Assembly: GCF_029968015.1 (NCBI RefSeq)
Contig: NZ_JASCIS010000004.1
Coordinates: forward strand, 62,001-126,000
Reading direction: 5' to 3'
From: Streptomyces luteolus
Lineage (GTDB): Bacteria; Actinomycetota; Actinomycetes; Streptomycetales; Streptomycetaceae
Length of the DNA stretch: 64,000 bases
The translations under genes were made by a program, and so were the position numbers. Positions 26,806 to 35,170 of the stretch are shown one piece after another (positions within the stretch are counted from its first letter, which is position 1; each line of letters starts with the position of its first letter). Below the pieces are notes generated by a model that worked only from the letters and a program-made list of their open reading frames with translations, did no database searches and was not told where the DNA came from.

Positions 26806-28407
26806 TCAGGCGGCTGTTTCGGTTGGGCCGGAGGCGGTCCCGTCGGCCGCCTCGGACTCGCTCTCCTCGCCGTCTGCCCCGGCCCCTTCGAGAGGAGCTT
26901 CCTCCGGGGGCAGTTGCTTTTTCCGGGACCTGGGCACGACGGCCAGCGTGGCGGCTGCCGCCTCGCGCTCGACCTCCTCGGCGACGCTGGTGTAGATGTC
27001 GGCGGTGACTTTGATCGAGGAGTGTCCGAGGCGCTGCTGCACGACTTTGATGTGGACGCCGGCCAGGAGTGCGAGTGAGGCTGAGCCGTGGCGCAGGTCG
27101 TGCAGCCGGACGGGCGGCAGGCCGACCTTCTTGTAGAGCCGCTCGAAGCGGTCGGAGAAGAACTGCGGGTGGTACGCGGATCCGTCCTCCTTGGTGAAGA
27201 TGCGGCCCGAGTCCACGTAGGGGCCGTACTTCTCGGGGTCGGTCCGGTGTTTCTCCTCCCAGTCCTCGCGCTCGGTCCGCTGCGCCTTGCGCCACCAGCG
27301 CAGGAGTTCGGTGGTGTCCTCGTCGAGGGAGATGTCGCGGATGCGGTCGTTCTTCGGGGTGTCCTCGTACGCCTCCCAGGAGACGGCGACGATCTGTTCG
27401 GTGACGTGGATGACGGCTTCGTCGAGGTCTGTCTCGCTCCAGGGCAGGGCGCAGGACTCGCCTCGGCGCAGCCCGATGAAGGCGACGAGGTGCCACAGCG
27501 GGTAGAGCCGGTCGGGGACCACGGAGTCGAGGAACTCGCCGGTCTGGGCGGCGGTCCACACCATGACCGGGCTTGGCTTCTCGCCCGTCGCGCGCCACGT
27601 CTCCACGCGGGACTTGGTCCACAGCAGGGGCTTGGGCGGGCGGTAGGAGGGGAGTTCGACGTAGCGGGCCCAGTTGTCGCTGATCAGCTTCTGGCGCTGG
27701 GCGGACTGGAGGGCGGAGCTGAGCGCGGCGTTGATGCGGCGCTGGGTGCCGGGGCCGGTGGGCTTGCGGGGCTTGGCGAGCGCCGACTTGAGGGCGTTCT
27801 GGGCTTCGTGCCAGGCACTCTTGAGTTGTGGGTCTCGTGGGGCGAGGGCGTCCTTCCACGCCTTGTGGGCGGCTCGTTCGGCGGTGATGGCGTCCGCGGC
27901 TTCCTGCTGGTTCTTGCGGCGCCGGTCATTCTCCGCGCGGATCGCGGCGTACATGTCCTCGATGTGCCGGGTGCGCAGGTCGCGCAGTTTGTGGTGGCCG
28001 AGGTGCGGGACGAAGATCCGGTGGACGTAGTCGTCGTAACTGTGGTTCGTGGAGCGCTTGGTGCTCTGCTTGGCCCCCAGCCAGCGCGTCAGGTACTGCT
28101 CGACGGTCTCGTCGGAGAGGACGTCGACGCCTGCGTGGGCGAGGTCCCAGACTTCTTGGGCCGCGTCTTCCGCCTTCTTCTTGGTGGCGAACCCGCCCTT
28201 GCGTGGTCGGCGGCGGGCTCCCTTGGGGCCGAGCGGCAACTCGACGCAGTAGAACCAGGTGCCGTGGTCCCGCTTCTTGAGAAGGGGGCAAGTGCGGCCG
28301 ACGACAGTGGTCTTGGGGTCCCCCTTCTTGTCGAGGACCGGCTGCCCGTCGTCGTCGAGGACCGGCTTGCGGCAACCGCAGAGTCGGTGGACGTAGCCCT
28401 TGAACAC
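26806..28407 (-). CDS. Tyrosine-recombinase integrase of element 2
   Basis: 533 residues. The N-terminus is cysteine-bearing (HRLCGCRKPV, RTCPLLKKRD), a likely zinc finger typical of actinophage integrases. An AP2-like arm domain (FATKKKAEDAAQEVWDLA) and a core-binding domain with a long charged helical insert (about 155-225) follow. The catalytic domain has Arg314 in FIGLRRGESCAL, His436 and Arg439 in LHDLRHGSAS, His462 in QRLGHSSIKVT and Tyr472. The GTG start has GGGAGGG upstream. It lies 140 bp from tRNA-Thr and points at it, the standard arrangement for att within a tRNA 3' end. Confidence 0.95.
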   Translation of the reverse strand: MFKGYVHRLCGCRKPVLDDDGQPVLDKKGDPKTTVVGRTCPLLKKRDHGTWFYCVELPLGPKGARRRPRKGGFATKKKAEDAAQEVWDLAHAGVDVLSDETVEQYLTRWLGAKQSTKRSTNHSYDDYVHRIFVPHLGHHKLRDLRTRHIEDMYAAIRAENDRRRKNQQEAADAITAERAAHKAWKDALAPRDPQLKSAWHEAQNALKSALAKPRKPTGPGTQRRINAALSSALQSAQRQKLISDNWARYVELPSYRPPKPLLWTKSRVETWRATGEKPSPVMVWTAAQTGEFLDSVVPDRLYPLWHLVAFIGLRRGESCALPWSETDLDEAVIHVTEQIVAVSWEAYEDTPKNDRIRDISLDEDTTELLRWWRKAQRTEREDWEEKHRTDPEKYGPYVDSGRIFTKEDGSAYHPQFFSDRFERLYKKVGLPPVRLHDLRHGSASLALLAGVHIKVVQQRLGHSSIKVTADIYTSVAEEVEREAAAATLAVVPRSRKKQLPPEEAPLEGAGADGEESESEAADGTASGPTETAA

Positions 28408-28744
28408 GCATCCCTCCCGTGGTGCGTAGGCGCTGCGAAGCGCCGCGATCCTACGTGTAGGCAGAACTATTGCTTATCGCGGTGAAGTGCGGCCCTCGAT
28501 CGCGTCAAGGGCCAAGAAGCAGCGGATAGCTGACGCCCGAACGTGCGTGGGCTTGGCCGTCACACGTGGAGGCAGTGGATCGGATGCATGGGGTTTCTGG
28601 CATCCGGATCTTGTGGCCTGCCTGAGGAGAATCTAGAGTCTTCCGGGGTTACCTGGGAGGCGCGGGGGCGGAACGGGAGCGCACGAACGTGCTCGATCGA
28701 CAGCTTTCAGCCACCTGTCATGTCGCTGCTGCGGCGGTGCGCGC
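28408..28744. other. Divergent intergenic region between integrase 2 and the HTH gene
   Basis: About 340 bp with no supported gene. It must hold promoters for both divergent genes; I see no strong repeat or palindrome. Confidence 0.5.
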
Positions 28745-28951
28745 ATGGCTATGACACGTGAAGAGCTGCTCGCACTGCCTGTCGCCGTCGACGTCCTGAC
28801 CGCCGGCCGGGCATTCGACCTCGGACGGAACACCACGTACGACCTGGTCAAGGCCGACGAGTTTCCCGTGCCTGTGCACATCTACGCCGGGGTGAAGCGG
28901 GTGATCACGGCGGACCTGTGGCGGGCGCTCGGCGTCACTCCCTCCACGTAG
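28745..28951 (+). CDS. Small HTH protein, excisionase-like
   Basis: 68 residues with a winged HTH of the AlpA/HTH_17 kind: LPVAVDVLTAGRAFDLGRNTTYDLVKADEFPVPVHIY then RVITADLWRALGV. Divergent from the integrase, it is the natural candidate for the excisionase of element 2. The start is uncertain: ATG at 28745 or 28751, with no strong ribosome-binding site for either. Confidence 0.72.
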   Translation: MAMTREELLALPVAVDVLTAGRAFDLGRNTTYDLVKADEFPVPVHIYAGVKRVITADLWRALGVTPST

Positions 28952-29496
28952 CGTCGTGGGAGTTGTGGCGGTTCGCATGGCCCCCTGCGGCATGCGCGAG
29001 CTATCGGCGGCGCACCTATAAGGCATCGCATCGTCTCCACGGAAGCGGCCCTGGGTGTGGGATGCGGCACAAGCCGCAGGCCTGCGTGCGACTCGCCTGC
29101 CATGTTCGGGCGCTGCTGTACGAATTCCGTACAGCAGGAGCCGCCGGACGGGTCGGGCCTGTCGAACGCGCCTCTACCTGCGCAAGTGCGCACCAGGCGT
29201 CCTGAGGGAACCTCAGGCATCCCTATATGCCTAGGCAAGAATCGAACACGGCGACTCGCTGGTAGGGCCTCTTAACCCGTTAGTCCCAATAGACGGGGGA
29301 GTGGCAGCGTCGCTACAGTCCACGGAGTTACCCAGTGCGCTACCAGTGCAGTTGAAGCACCGCTAGTGGTTCACCGGCAGGGCATGGAGCGAGCCGCTTC
29401 GCCCAAGGGGTGACAAGTGGAACATCTAGGGAAGACAGTGGAGGGGCTTGTCATACCCTTTGTCCTGCTGGGGGAGATGTTCGGGCTGGAGAGGGT
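28952..29496. other. Non-coding stretch with tRNA-like debris
   Basis: No gene is convincing. On the minus strand near 29220-29300 there is a TTCGATT loop after GCCGTG and an upstream TTAAGAG loop, arranged like the T and anticodon arms of a tRNA. The stems have mismatches and no acceptor partner is found. A 27-codon frame (29417-29500) runs directly into the next gene with an ATGA overlap. Confidence 0.4.
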
Positions 29497-30414
29497 ATGA
29501 GGGCTTACGGCCACGAGAACGATGGAGTCACCAAGGTCCCACACGAGGCGGAGTACCTCGTAGCTGCAGCTCGCAAGCTCCTCGAGGAGGAGGGGGCGAC
29601 GCTGGGGGGCGTCGCGGAGTGGATGACGGAGAGCGCCGGTCCGACGGTGTCCGGCCGCCCGTGGTCTCCCACTACGCTGCGTCGGCGACTGAGGAATCCC
29701 GCAATCGCGGGACTGCGGCGAAACACCGAAGGGGAGCTGGTCGAAGGGCCGGCGGAGCCCCTCATCCCTCGCGAGCTCTTCGAGGCGATCGACCGTCACT
29801 TCAGGCAGAACGAACGCGGTCAGGTGCCTCAGCACGTCTACTTGCTCTCTGGCGGCACGGCCCAGTGCGACCTGTGTGAATCGCCGTTGGTGTCTCGCTC
29901 GACTTCCAAGGGCGCCCGCGGCTACATGTGTGAGGCCGAAGGGTGCGGCAAGATCTGGATCTCCGCCCCACCGTTGGACGAGTACGTTGCCGAGCGCATG
30001 CTGGCCAAGCTCTCCCGGCCCAACACGTTGCAGAAGCTCGCCGCCGCCCGAGACAGGATTGTCTCGGCAGCTGAAGGGGCGAGCCGTCAACTCGGCGAAC
30101 TCGACCTGCGCCGGAAGGAGTTGGCCGAACAGCTCGGAGCGGCCAGCCTTCGGATGCTGGACTACCAGACTGCGGTGAAGAGTCTGGAAGGGAAGCGCAA
30201 GGCGGCGTTGGCGGTCCAGCGTCGCAGCAAGTACCTGGGTGAGTTGCCCGAGTTGACGCAGGAAGGCCTCACTGAGTGGTGGCACCACACCGCTGGTGAC
30301 GAACAGCGGCGAGCCCTCCTGCAGTTGGTCGTCGAGCGAGTCCGTGTGGAGCCTGCGACTAAGCGGGGGTCCAACAAGTTTGATGAACAGCGCTTCAACA
30401 TCGTGTACCGGTAA
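29497..30414 (+). pseudogene. Large serine recombinase lacking its catalytic domain
   Basis: 305 residues. It begins at what would be residue ~150 of a large serine integrase (RAYGHENDGVTKVPHEAEYL). The recombinase domain (WSPTTLRRRLRNPAIAGLRR), the zinc-ribbon domain with CDLCES and CEAEGCGK, and the coiled-coil region (LGELDLRRKELAEQLGAASLRML) are present. The N-terminal resolvase domain with the nucleophilic Ser is absent, and I find no remnant of it upstream. The cut falls exactly at the domain border. It cannot catalyse recombination; it is probably a relic of an older integrase, or possibly a DNA-binding competitor. Confidence 0.82.
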
Positions 30415-30638
30415 GCGGCTTGCCGGTCGGCACGCATGAGCTGAACCGGCAGACCCGCACCTGATCGCCACTGGTCTGGACCCATGATTGCGCGCCCCTC
30501 GTGGACCGGCATACGCTGACGCCTCATCACGGGTAGCGCGCACGCACATGCCGTCGGCATGTCTGTGCGCGTCCGCCACTGCCGGGCGGTGACTCGCAGC
30601 GCGACACCAAGTCCGCGCCTGGGTATAGGGGTTGAAAC

Positions 30639-30812
30639 GTGACAACGGGCGGCTCGTCGGCAGGGGCGGAAGCGGGATGCGACGAGACGAGCGGGGCGGG
30701 CGCGGACGACGAGGGCTCCGAACTGTACGACTTCATCATCGCGGTCCTTGGCGGAGGAGATGTGGAGCCTGATCCTGATGGTGATCCTCTTTTGCCCGAA
30801 AGATCTGTGTAG
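30639..30812 (+). CDS. Possible small acidic protein
   Basis: 57 codons from GTG to TAG: Gly/Ser/Ala/Glu-rich, then LYDFIIAVLGGGDVEPDPDGD. It has a recognisable end but no strong ribosome-binding site. No family is recognised; it may not be a gene. Confidence 0.3.
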   Translation: MTTGGSSAGAEAGCDETSGAGADDEGSELYDFIIAVLGGGDVEPDPDGDPLLPERSV

Positions 30813-30874
30813 GCAATGTAGAGATCTAGAAAGTGGGATGAAGGGCACCTCAACGCTTTCATGATGAAAAAAGC

Positions 30875-30915
30875 TTGACGGTGAAAGTTGCTGAATAATA
30901 AAGTGATGTCATCAC
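30875..30915 (+). promoter_or_regulatory. Promoter and palindrome before the ParB-like gene
   Basis: TTGACG is followed 15-17 bp later by TAATAA/ATAAAG in a locally AT-rich stretch. GTGATGTCATCAC, a perfect 13-base palindrome, lies immediately downstream and could be an operator. The coding start is about 60 bp further on. Confidence 0.55.
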
Positions 30916-30961
30916 CTCAAAGAACCCCACCTTTGAGGACAGAGTGCGAGGAGACATCACA

Positions 30962-32059
30962 ATGCCCACCAAGGCCGCGAGCAACACCGAGGTTCTGGAC
31001 CTCCCGCTCGACCAGATCGAGCCCAACCCGGACCAGCCCCGCAAGTACTTCGACGAGGCCAAGTTGAAGGAGCTGGCCGCCCAGTTCACGGAGGTCGGAC
31101 AGCTCCAGCCCATCCTGGTCCGCCGGCCCAAGGGCAGGCGCAAGTTCCAGATCATCATGGGCGAGCGCCGCTGGCGGGCAATGCATCGCGTGGACGGCGC
31201 CACGACCATCAAGGGCCAGGTCGTCAAGAGCGTCGACGACGAGAAGGCGTTCGTGATGAGCATCTCCGAGAACGTCGGCCGCGCCGACATGACGCTCATG
31301 GAAGAGGCCCAGGCGTACGCGGACCTGGTCGGGTTCGGGCACTCCGCGGAGCGCATCGCGGAGATGTTCGGCAAGACGCCGGACTACGTGAAGTGGCGCA
31401 TGGACCTGCTCAACCTCACGACCGACATCGCCGCACTGGTGTCCGACGGGAAGATCAAGCCCGACTTCGCGTGGCACCTCTCCCGGCTCACTCCGGCCAA
31501 CCAGAAGGCGGCCGTCACCCGGTACATGAAGGGTGACTTCAGGTCGGAGACGGACGCCTCGACTTTCGCGCAGGCGATGCGCATGAAGGAGAAGCAGGAG
31601 GGCTTCTTCTCGGACAAGGAGCTGTCCGAGAAGGAGAAGGAGGAGAAGACCAAGGAGCGCAAGCAGGCCAAGGGCAAGGTCGACCACGTGGAGCGCGCCG
31701 GCGCCCTTCTGCAGGAACTGGCGGGCAAGACGCCGACCGAGCTCGCGGAGCTCTTCGAGGGCGAGGTCGGCAAGCACTTGGACGCGATCGAGCGCGTACG
31801 CAAGGCGGCGGCCGAGTCGGTGAAGAAGCTGCGCAAGGCGAAGGCGATGTCGGAGGCCAGGCAGCTGGACGTGCGCCCCGAGCTCAGGGTCGAGGGCGAC
31901 CAGGAGAACGGCGACGAGCGGGACGCTCCAGAGGGGGGCGATGCCTTGGCCGCAGAGGAGCCCACCGAGGCTGAGCTGGCCGAGGCGGCCGAGGAGCTCG
32001 CCGAGCTCACTGCGGCGGCCGAGCAGGAGCTGGGCGAGAGTGTCACCGAGGCTGCCTGA
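30962..32059 (+). CDS. ParB-like DNA-binding protein
   Basis: 365 residues from an ATG after GAGGAGA. The ParB N-terminal (CTPase-type) domain spans about 8-100: LPLDQIEPNPDQPRKYFDEAKLKELAAQFTEVGQLQPILVRR, with MGERRWRA and ISENVGRADMTLMEEAQAY. The HTH follows (SAERIAEMFGKTPDYVKWRMDLLNL). The C-terminal third is a long Lys/Glu coiled coil and an acidic tail. It could act in plasmid-like partition or, as in other phages, in regulation. No ParA is near. It has its own promoter and leads the rightward phage genes. Confidence 0.85.
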   Translation: MPTKAASNTEVLDLPLDQIEPNPDQPRKYFDEAKLKELAAQFTEVGQLQPILVRRPKGRRKFQIIMGERRWRAMHRVDGATTIKGQVVKSVDDEKAFVMSISENVGRADMTLMEEAQAYADLVGFGHSAERIAEMFGKTPDYVKWRMDLLNLTTDIAALVSDGKIKPDFAWHLSRLTPANQKAAVTRYMKGDFRSETDASTFAQAMRMKEKQEGFFSDKELSEKEKEEKTKERKQAKGKVDHVERAGALLQELAGKTPTELAELFEGEVGKHLDAIERVRKAAAESVKKLRKAKAMSEARQLDVRPELRVEGDQENGDERDAPEGGDALAAEEPTEAELAEAAEELAELTAAAEQELGESVTEAA

Positions 32060-32243
32060 GGGGGCGGTTGCGCGGTGTACGGCCGGGGCTCCGAGCGAGC
32101 TCCGGCCGCACGCGTGTAAGGGGGCTACCGCTTCCAGGGGTAGGGCGAGAGTGGGGTTGAAGTGGGGTGATCCAGAATTCCGCGGGATGCGGTTCGCGTG
32201 CGGTCGGTGGCGGAAGTCCTGGAACCTCGATGAATGTAAACAC

Positions 32244-32273
32244 TTGTCGAGCTAAGTTGATGTGGAATAGAAT
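32244..32273 (+). promoter_or_regulatory. Candidate promoter before the 111-residue gene
   Basis: TTGTCG and TAGAAT are separated by 18 bp in an AT-rich patch (TAGAATTATATTAGC) that stands out from the surroundings. Confidence 0.5.
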
Positions 32274-32321
32274 TATATTAGCAAGAAGTTGGCTCCATTC
32301 GACAGCGCTGAAGGGAATGCC

Positions 32322-32657
32322 ATGTACGCATTCACGTTCCACAGGGTCACGTACGAGCCCACTGTGAAGGGCCCGAAGGACGGCAGCTCTGAGATCGCTC
32401 TGGCCTTCGCGAACGAGAGCAGGGAAACGGCTCGTCGGCTCGGGGAAGCCGGCCGGGAGCTGGCCCAGGTGACGGAGGCCCTCGCGCAAGCCATCGAGGC
32501 AGGGGCGACCTGCGAACACATCCAGGAGCTTCAGGAGCACCACCTGGACGCGACCCGCGAGTTTGAAGGCCTCCACCGCGAGTGGACTGCCCAGTCAAGC
32601 GCAGCCCTGAGCGTATTTCGTGACCATTGGGGCCACGGCGAGAACCGGCAACGTTAA
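32322..32657 (+). CDS. Hypothetical phage protein, helical
   Basis: 111 residues from ATG MYAFTFHRVTYEP, with GAAGGGA upstream. A beta-like N-terminus is followed by a long amphipathic region (ESRETARRLGEAGRELAQVTEALAQAIEAG, HIQELQEHHLDATREFEGLHREW), probably coiled coil. No family is recognised. Confidence 0.6.
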   Translation: MYAFTFHRVTYEPTVKGPKDGSSEIALAFANESRETARRLGEAGRELAQVTEALAQAIEAGATCEHIQELQEHHLDATREFEGLHREWTAQSSAALSVFRDHWGHGENRQR

Positions 32658-32764
32658 GTAGCGGGCCGAAACGGCCTGGTGGGACCCAATCGGTCACCCC
32701 GGGGCGTCAGGTCGTATCGACGCCCGGCTGTGGAGCGAGCGGTGCGGGCGGTGAAGGGTTGAGG

Positions 32765-33175
32765 ATGTTCGAGCTATTCACGCACAGGTACCGCGATTTC
32801 AAGGCGGAGATGGGGGTGCCTGTACGCATCACCCTGTCCCCTCCTCGATGGGCATTGCCCTACACCTTGGACCACAAGGTGCCCGAACTCGCTCCGAGCC
32901 GGGCGTATTTCGGTGCAGGGCGTGCGGAGTTCGAGTTGGCCTACCGGGCACAGCTCGATCGTTGCGGGGTCGAAGCGTTGGCGTCGCGGTTTCAGCGGAT
33001 CGCCGTCGCGGCTGAGGATCTGCGGTTGGTGATGCTGTGCTTCGAGGACTTGGCCGAGCCGGGGGAGTGGTGCCATCGGCGCATGTTCGCTGCCTGGTGG
33101 CAGGAGCGGACTGGCGGCCAGGTCAGGGAACTCGGCCCGCTGGGGCCCGCGTACGAGCAGGGGGTGTTGATGTGA
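32765..33175 (+). CDS. DUF488-like protein
   Basis: 136 residues from ATG MFELFTHRYRDF after GAGG. The C-terminal pattern LVMLCFEDLAEPGEWCHRRMFAAWWQE is typical of DUF488-type proteins (family members end with a CxHR motif), and the front (FKAEMGVPVRITLSPPRW) fits. Function is unknown. Its stop overlaps the next start (GTGA). Confidence 0.72.
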   Translation: MFELFTHRYRDFKAEMGVPVRITLSPPRWALPYTLDHKVPELAPSRAYFGAGRAEFELAYRAQLDRCGVEALASRFQRIAVAAEDLRLVMLCFEDLAEPGEWCHRRMFAAWWQERTGGQVRELGPLGPAYEQGVLM

Positions 33176-33378
33176 ACGGTGCTCCTGGATGGCGCAATTG
33201 GGCTGAGATGGCAAGGGAGGACTTCGAGAAGGCGCCCGAGCCGAAGCCCGCCCCTCCCGGCCAGGGTGAGTTGTTCGAAGCGTCGGCGGTCCACTCGAGG
33301 GCTCGGAAGGTGCGGACGGTTGAGGATTGCCCGTACGGGACGATCGAGTTGATGAGCCTCGCCGAGGCTGACGAGTAG
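33172..33378 (+). CDS. Small hypothetical protein coupled to the DUF488-like gene
   Basis: 68 residues from a GTG overlapping the upstream stop. Polar, with PEPKPAPPGQGELFEASAVHSRA and an acidic end. No family is recognised. Confidence 0.5.
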   Translation: MNGAPGWRNWAEMAREDFEKAPEPKPAPPGQGELFEASAVHSRARKVRTVEDCPYGTIELMSLAEADE

Positions 33379-33415
33379 CAATCCCCCTCAGCTGTCAGGG
33401 GGGCGCTCGATTGAC

Positions 33416-33435
33416 GGGCGCGGCAATCCGCGCCC
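33416..33435 (+). terminator. Hairpin after the small-gene pair
   Basis: GGGCGCGG and CCGCGCCC pair across CAAT, 40 bases after the stop codon. Confidence 0.65.
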
Positions 33436-33514
33436 GCCATATGTGTAGACAGTGCTTCGTCTGATAGGGTTCGATTGTTGGTGAGGGCCCGCCCTTCGGG
33501 GCGGGTATCGCCGC

Positions 33515-33586
33515 GCGTCGGTAGTGCACCTGGCAGCACGCCCCGCCCCCGGTGGGGAGGAGCCCGTTCGAGTCGGGCCCGGCGCT
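33515..33586 (+). tRNA. Phage tRNA-like gene with non-canonical anticodon loop
   Basis: All four stems form. The acceptor GCGTCGG pairs with CCGGCGC (7 bp, one G-U), the D stem is GTGC/GCAC, the anticodon stem CCCCG/TGGGG, and the T stem GCCCG/CGGGC carries loop TTCGAGT. T8 and A9 are present. The anticodon loop is CCCCCGG, so position 33, normally T, is C. By position the anticodon is CCC (Gly, GGG); CCG (Arg) is possible if the loop is offset. A 7-bp hairpin with a TTCG loop lies just upstream. Confidence 0.7.
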
Positions 33587-33784
33587 CGAGGATGCGTCCG
33601 CACGGGTTCGTGGTGCGGAGCCGACCAGCCCCCGGAACCAACCCTCCAGGCGTCCCCCGCGCCTCCTGGTTCCCAGGCGGTCCAGCACGGCAGGACCAGC
33701 CCCCTGCCCCTCCGGGCCCGCATCCCACCCTCGTTCTAGCTATCTAACTAACTAAGTAAGTCGGCACCCTCAGTCGGAGGCTCG

Positions 33785-35170
33785 ATGTTCCACGGATCGA
33801 TCCCCGCCGACCTCCGCGCGATCATCCATGAGCACACGGCCAGTTGGGTCGGCCAGGCCGAGGACATCTACGTCGGCTGCTCGGGCAACTTCACGATCGA
33901 GCGCGTCTTGCACGACTTCGGTTTCCGACTGCATGGCTGCGACGTGCAGCTCTACTCGTCGGCGATCGGCTGGTACCTCGCCGGGCAGGAACTGCCAATC
34001 ACCCTGCGGGCCGATTCAGCACCCCAACTCGACTGGCTGGCCCCGTACATGGACGGCCGTGCCGGGACCTTGGCGGTCGTGCTCCTCGGCTCACGGTTCT
34101 TCCAGTGGCTGGGCCGGGACGAGCACCCGTACTACGGGCGCATGCTGGCGGCCTACAGGCATCAGTTCCCCGAGCTGCACGCCAAGACGGTCGCGAAGAT
34201 CGAGGCACTGCCTCTGGGGCTGGCCTCGTATGCGGCCATGGACGTCAATCAGTGGCTTGCGGAGCAGGTTCCCGGCGATGCCCCTGTGGTGGCCTTCCCG
34301 CCGTTCTTCGCCGGGGACTACGAGTCGCAGTTCGCCGCGCTCGACCAGCACTTGCAATGGCCGGCGCCGGAGTACCCGACGCTGGACGATGCGGCGAAGC
34401 AGACGCTGGTGGAGCGCATCACGGACCGGCCGCACTGGGTGCTCGGCCTGCACTTCGACGTCGAGGAGCTGGGCGATCACCTGCGCGGTCAGGTGCAGAC
34501 TGCGAACCGCGGTCTGCCGATCAACGTGTACTCCTCCGTTCCGCGGTCGCGGATCGTACGGCCGTCCCAGCGCCTGGAGTTGGTCAAGGCCCCACGGCTC
34601 GTACCGGGGCAGCGCCTCGGCGACCGGCTCGCGATCGCGCCGCTGAGCATGGGGCAGTTTGCGACCCTGCGGTCGCAGTACATGAACCACAACATCCGGC
34701 CCGGCACTCCGACGATGGCGCTCGCGGTCCTGGTCGACGGGGTCGTGGTGGGGGCATTCGCGTTCTCTACGCCGAAGTACGACCCGCACAACGTGTACCT
34801 GCTGTCCGACTTCCCGGTAGCGCCCACCTCGTACGGCCGTCTCGCGAAGCTTGTGCTGTACGCGGCCCTGTCGAAGGAGGCGCAGTTTCTGGCGCAGCGC
34901 ACCATGAACACCCGTCTGACCCGGCTGAACACGACGGCCTTCACCCAGCGGCCGGTGTCTATGAAGTACCGCGGCCTGCTGCGCCTCAACTCCCGTAAGG
35001 AGTCGGCTGATCCGGCGTATCGCTACCAGCTCGACTACGGCGCCGAGCTCGGCCGTTGGTCTCTCGCCGAGGGGGTCGCGCGATGGCGTGACCGGCACGG
35101 ACAGGCAGAGGGACTCAAGGGACCCGAACCGGAGAGGGGCGAGGAGACCGCAGGTGGAGGCCCGAGGTGA
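33785..35170 (+). CDS. Phage DNA-modification-like protein: methyltransferase-like N-terminus, GNAT/Mom-like C-terminus
   Basis: 461 residues. The start has a SAM-type glycine loop in a D12-like context (EDIYVGCSGNFTIERVLHDF, then LHGCDVQLYSSAIGWYLAG). VVAFPPFFAGDY at about 170 resembles a degenerate DPPY/NPPF active site. From about 285 a second domain begins (MNHNIRPGTPTMALAVLVDG, VVGAFAFSTPKY, YGRLAKLVLYAALSKEAQ, RGLLRLNSRKE) that resembles GNAT-like phage DNA-modification proteins such as Mom. Actinophage relatives are annotated as antirestriction adenine methyltransferases, to my recollection. It overlaps the ParB-like gene by four bases. It probably protects or marks phage DNA; the chemistry is open. 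Confidence 0.6.
   Translation: MFHGSIPADLRAIIHEHTASWVGQAEDIYVGCSGNFTIERVLHDFGFRLHGCDVQLYSSAIGWYLAGQELPITLRADSAPQLDWLAPYMDGRAGTLAVVLLGSRFFQWLGRDEHPYYGRMLAAYRHQFPELHAKTVAKIEALPLGLASYAAMDVNQWLAEQVPGDAPVVAFPPFFAGDYESQFAALDQHLQWPAPEYPTLDDAAKQTLVERITDRPHWVLGLHFDVEELGDHLRGQVQTANRGLPINVYSSVPRSRIVRPSQRLELVKAPRLVPGQRLGDRLAIAPLSMGQFATLRSQYMNHNIRPGTPTMALAVLVDGVVVGAFAFSTPKYDPHNVYLLSDFPVAPTSYGRLAKLVLYAALSKEAQFLAQRTMNTRLTRLNTTAFTQRPVSMKYRGLLRLNSRKESADPAYRYQLDYGAELGRWSLAEGVARWRDRHGQAEGLKGPEPERGEETAGGGPR

Noticed and set aside
29371..30645. 424-codon minus-strand frame opposite the serine recombinase remnant
   Set aside because: The plus frame contains recognisable recombinase and zinc-ribbon motifs; the minus frame has none.
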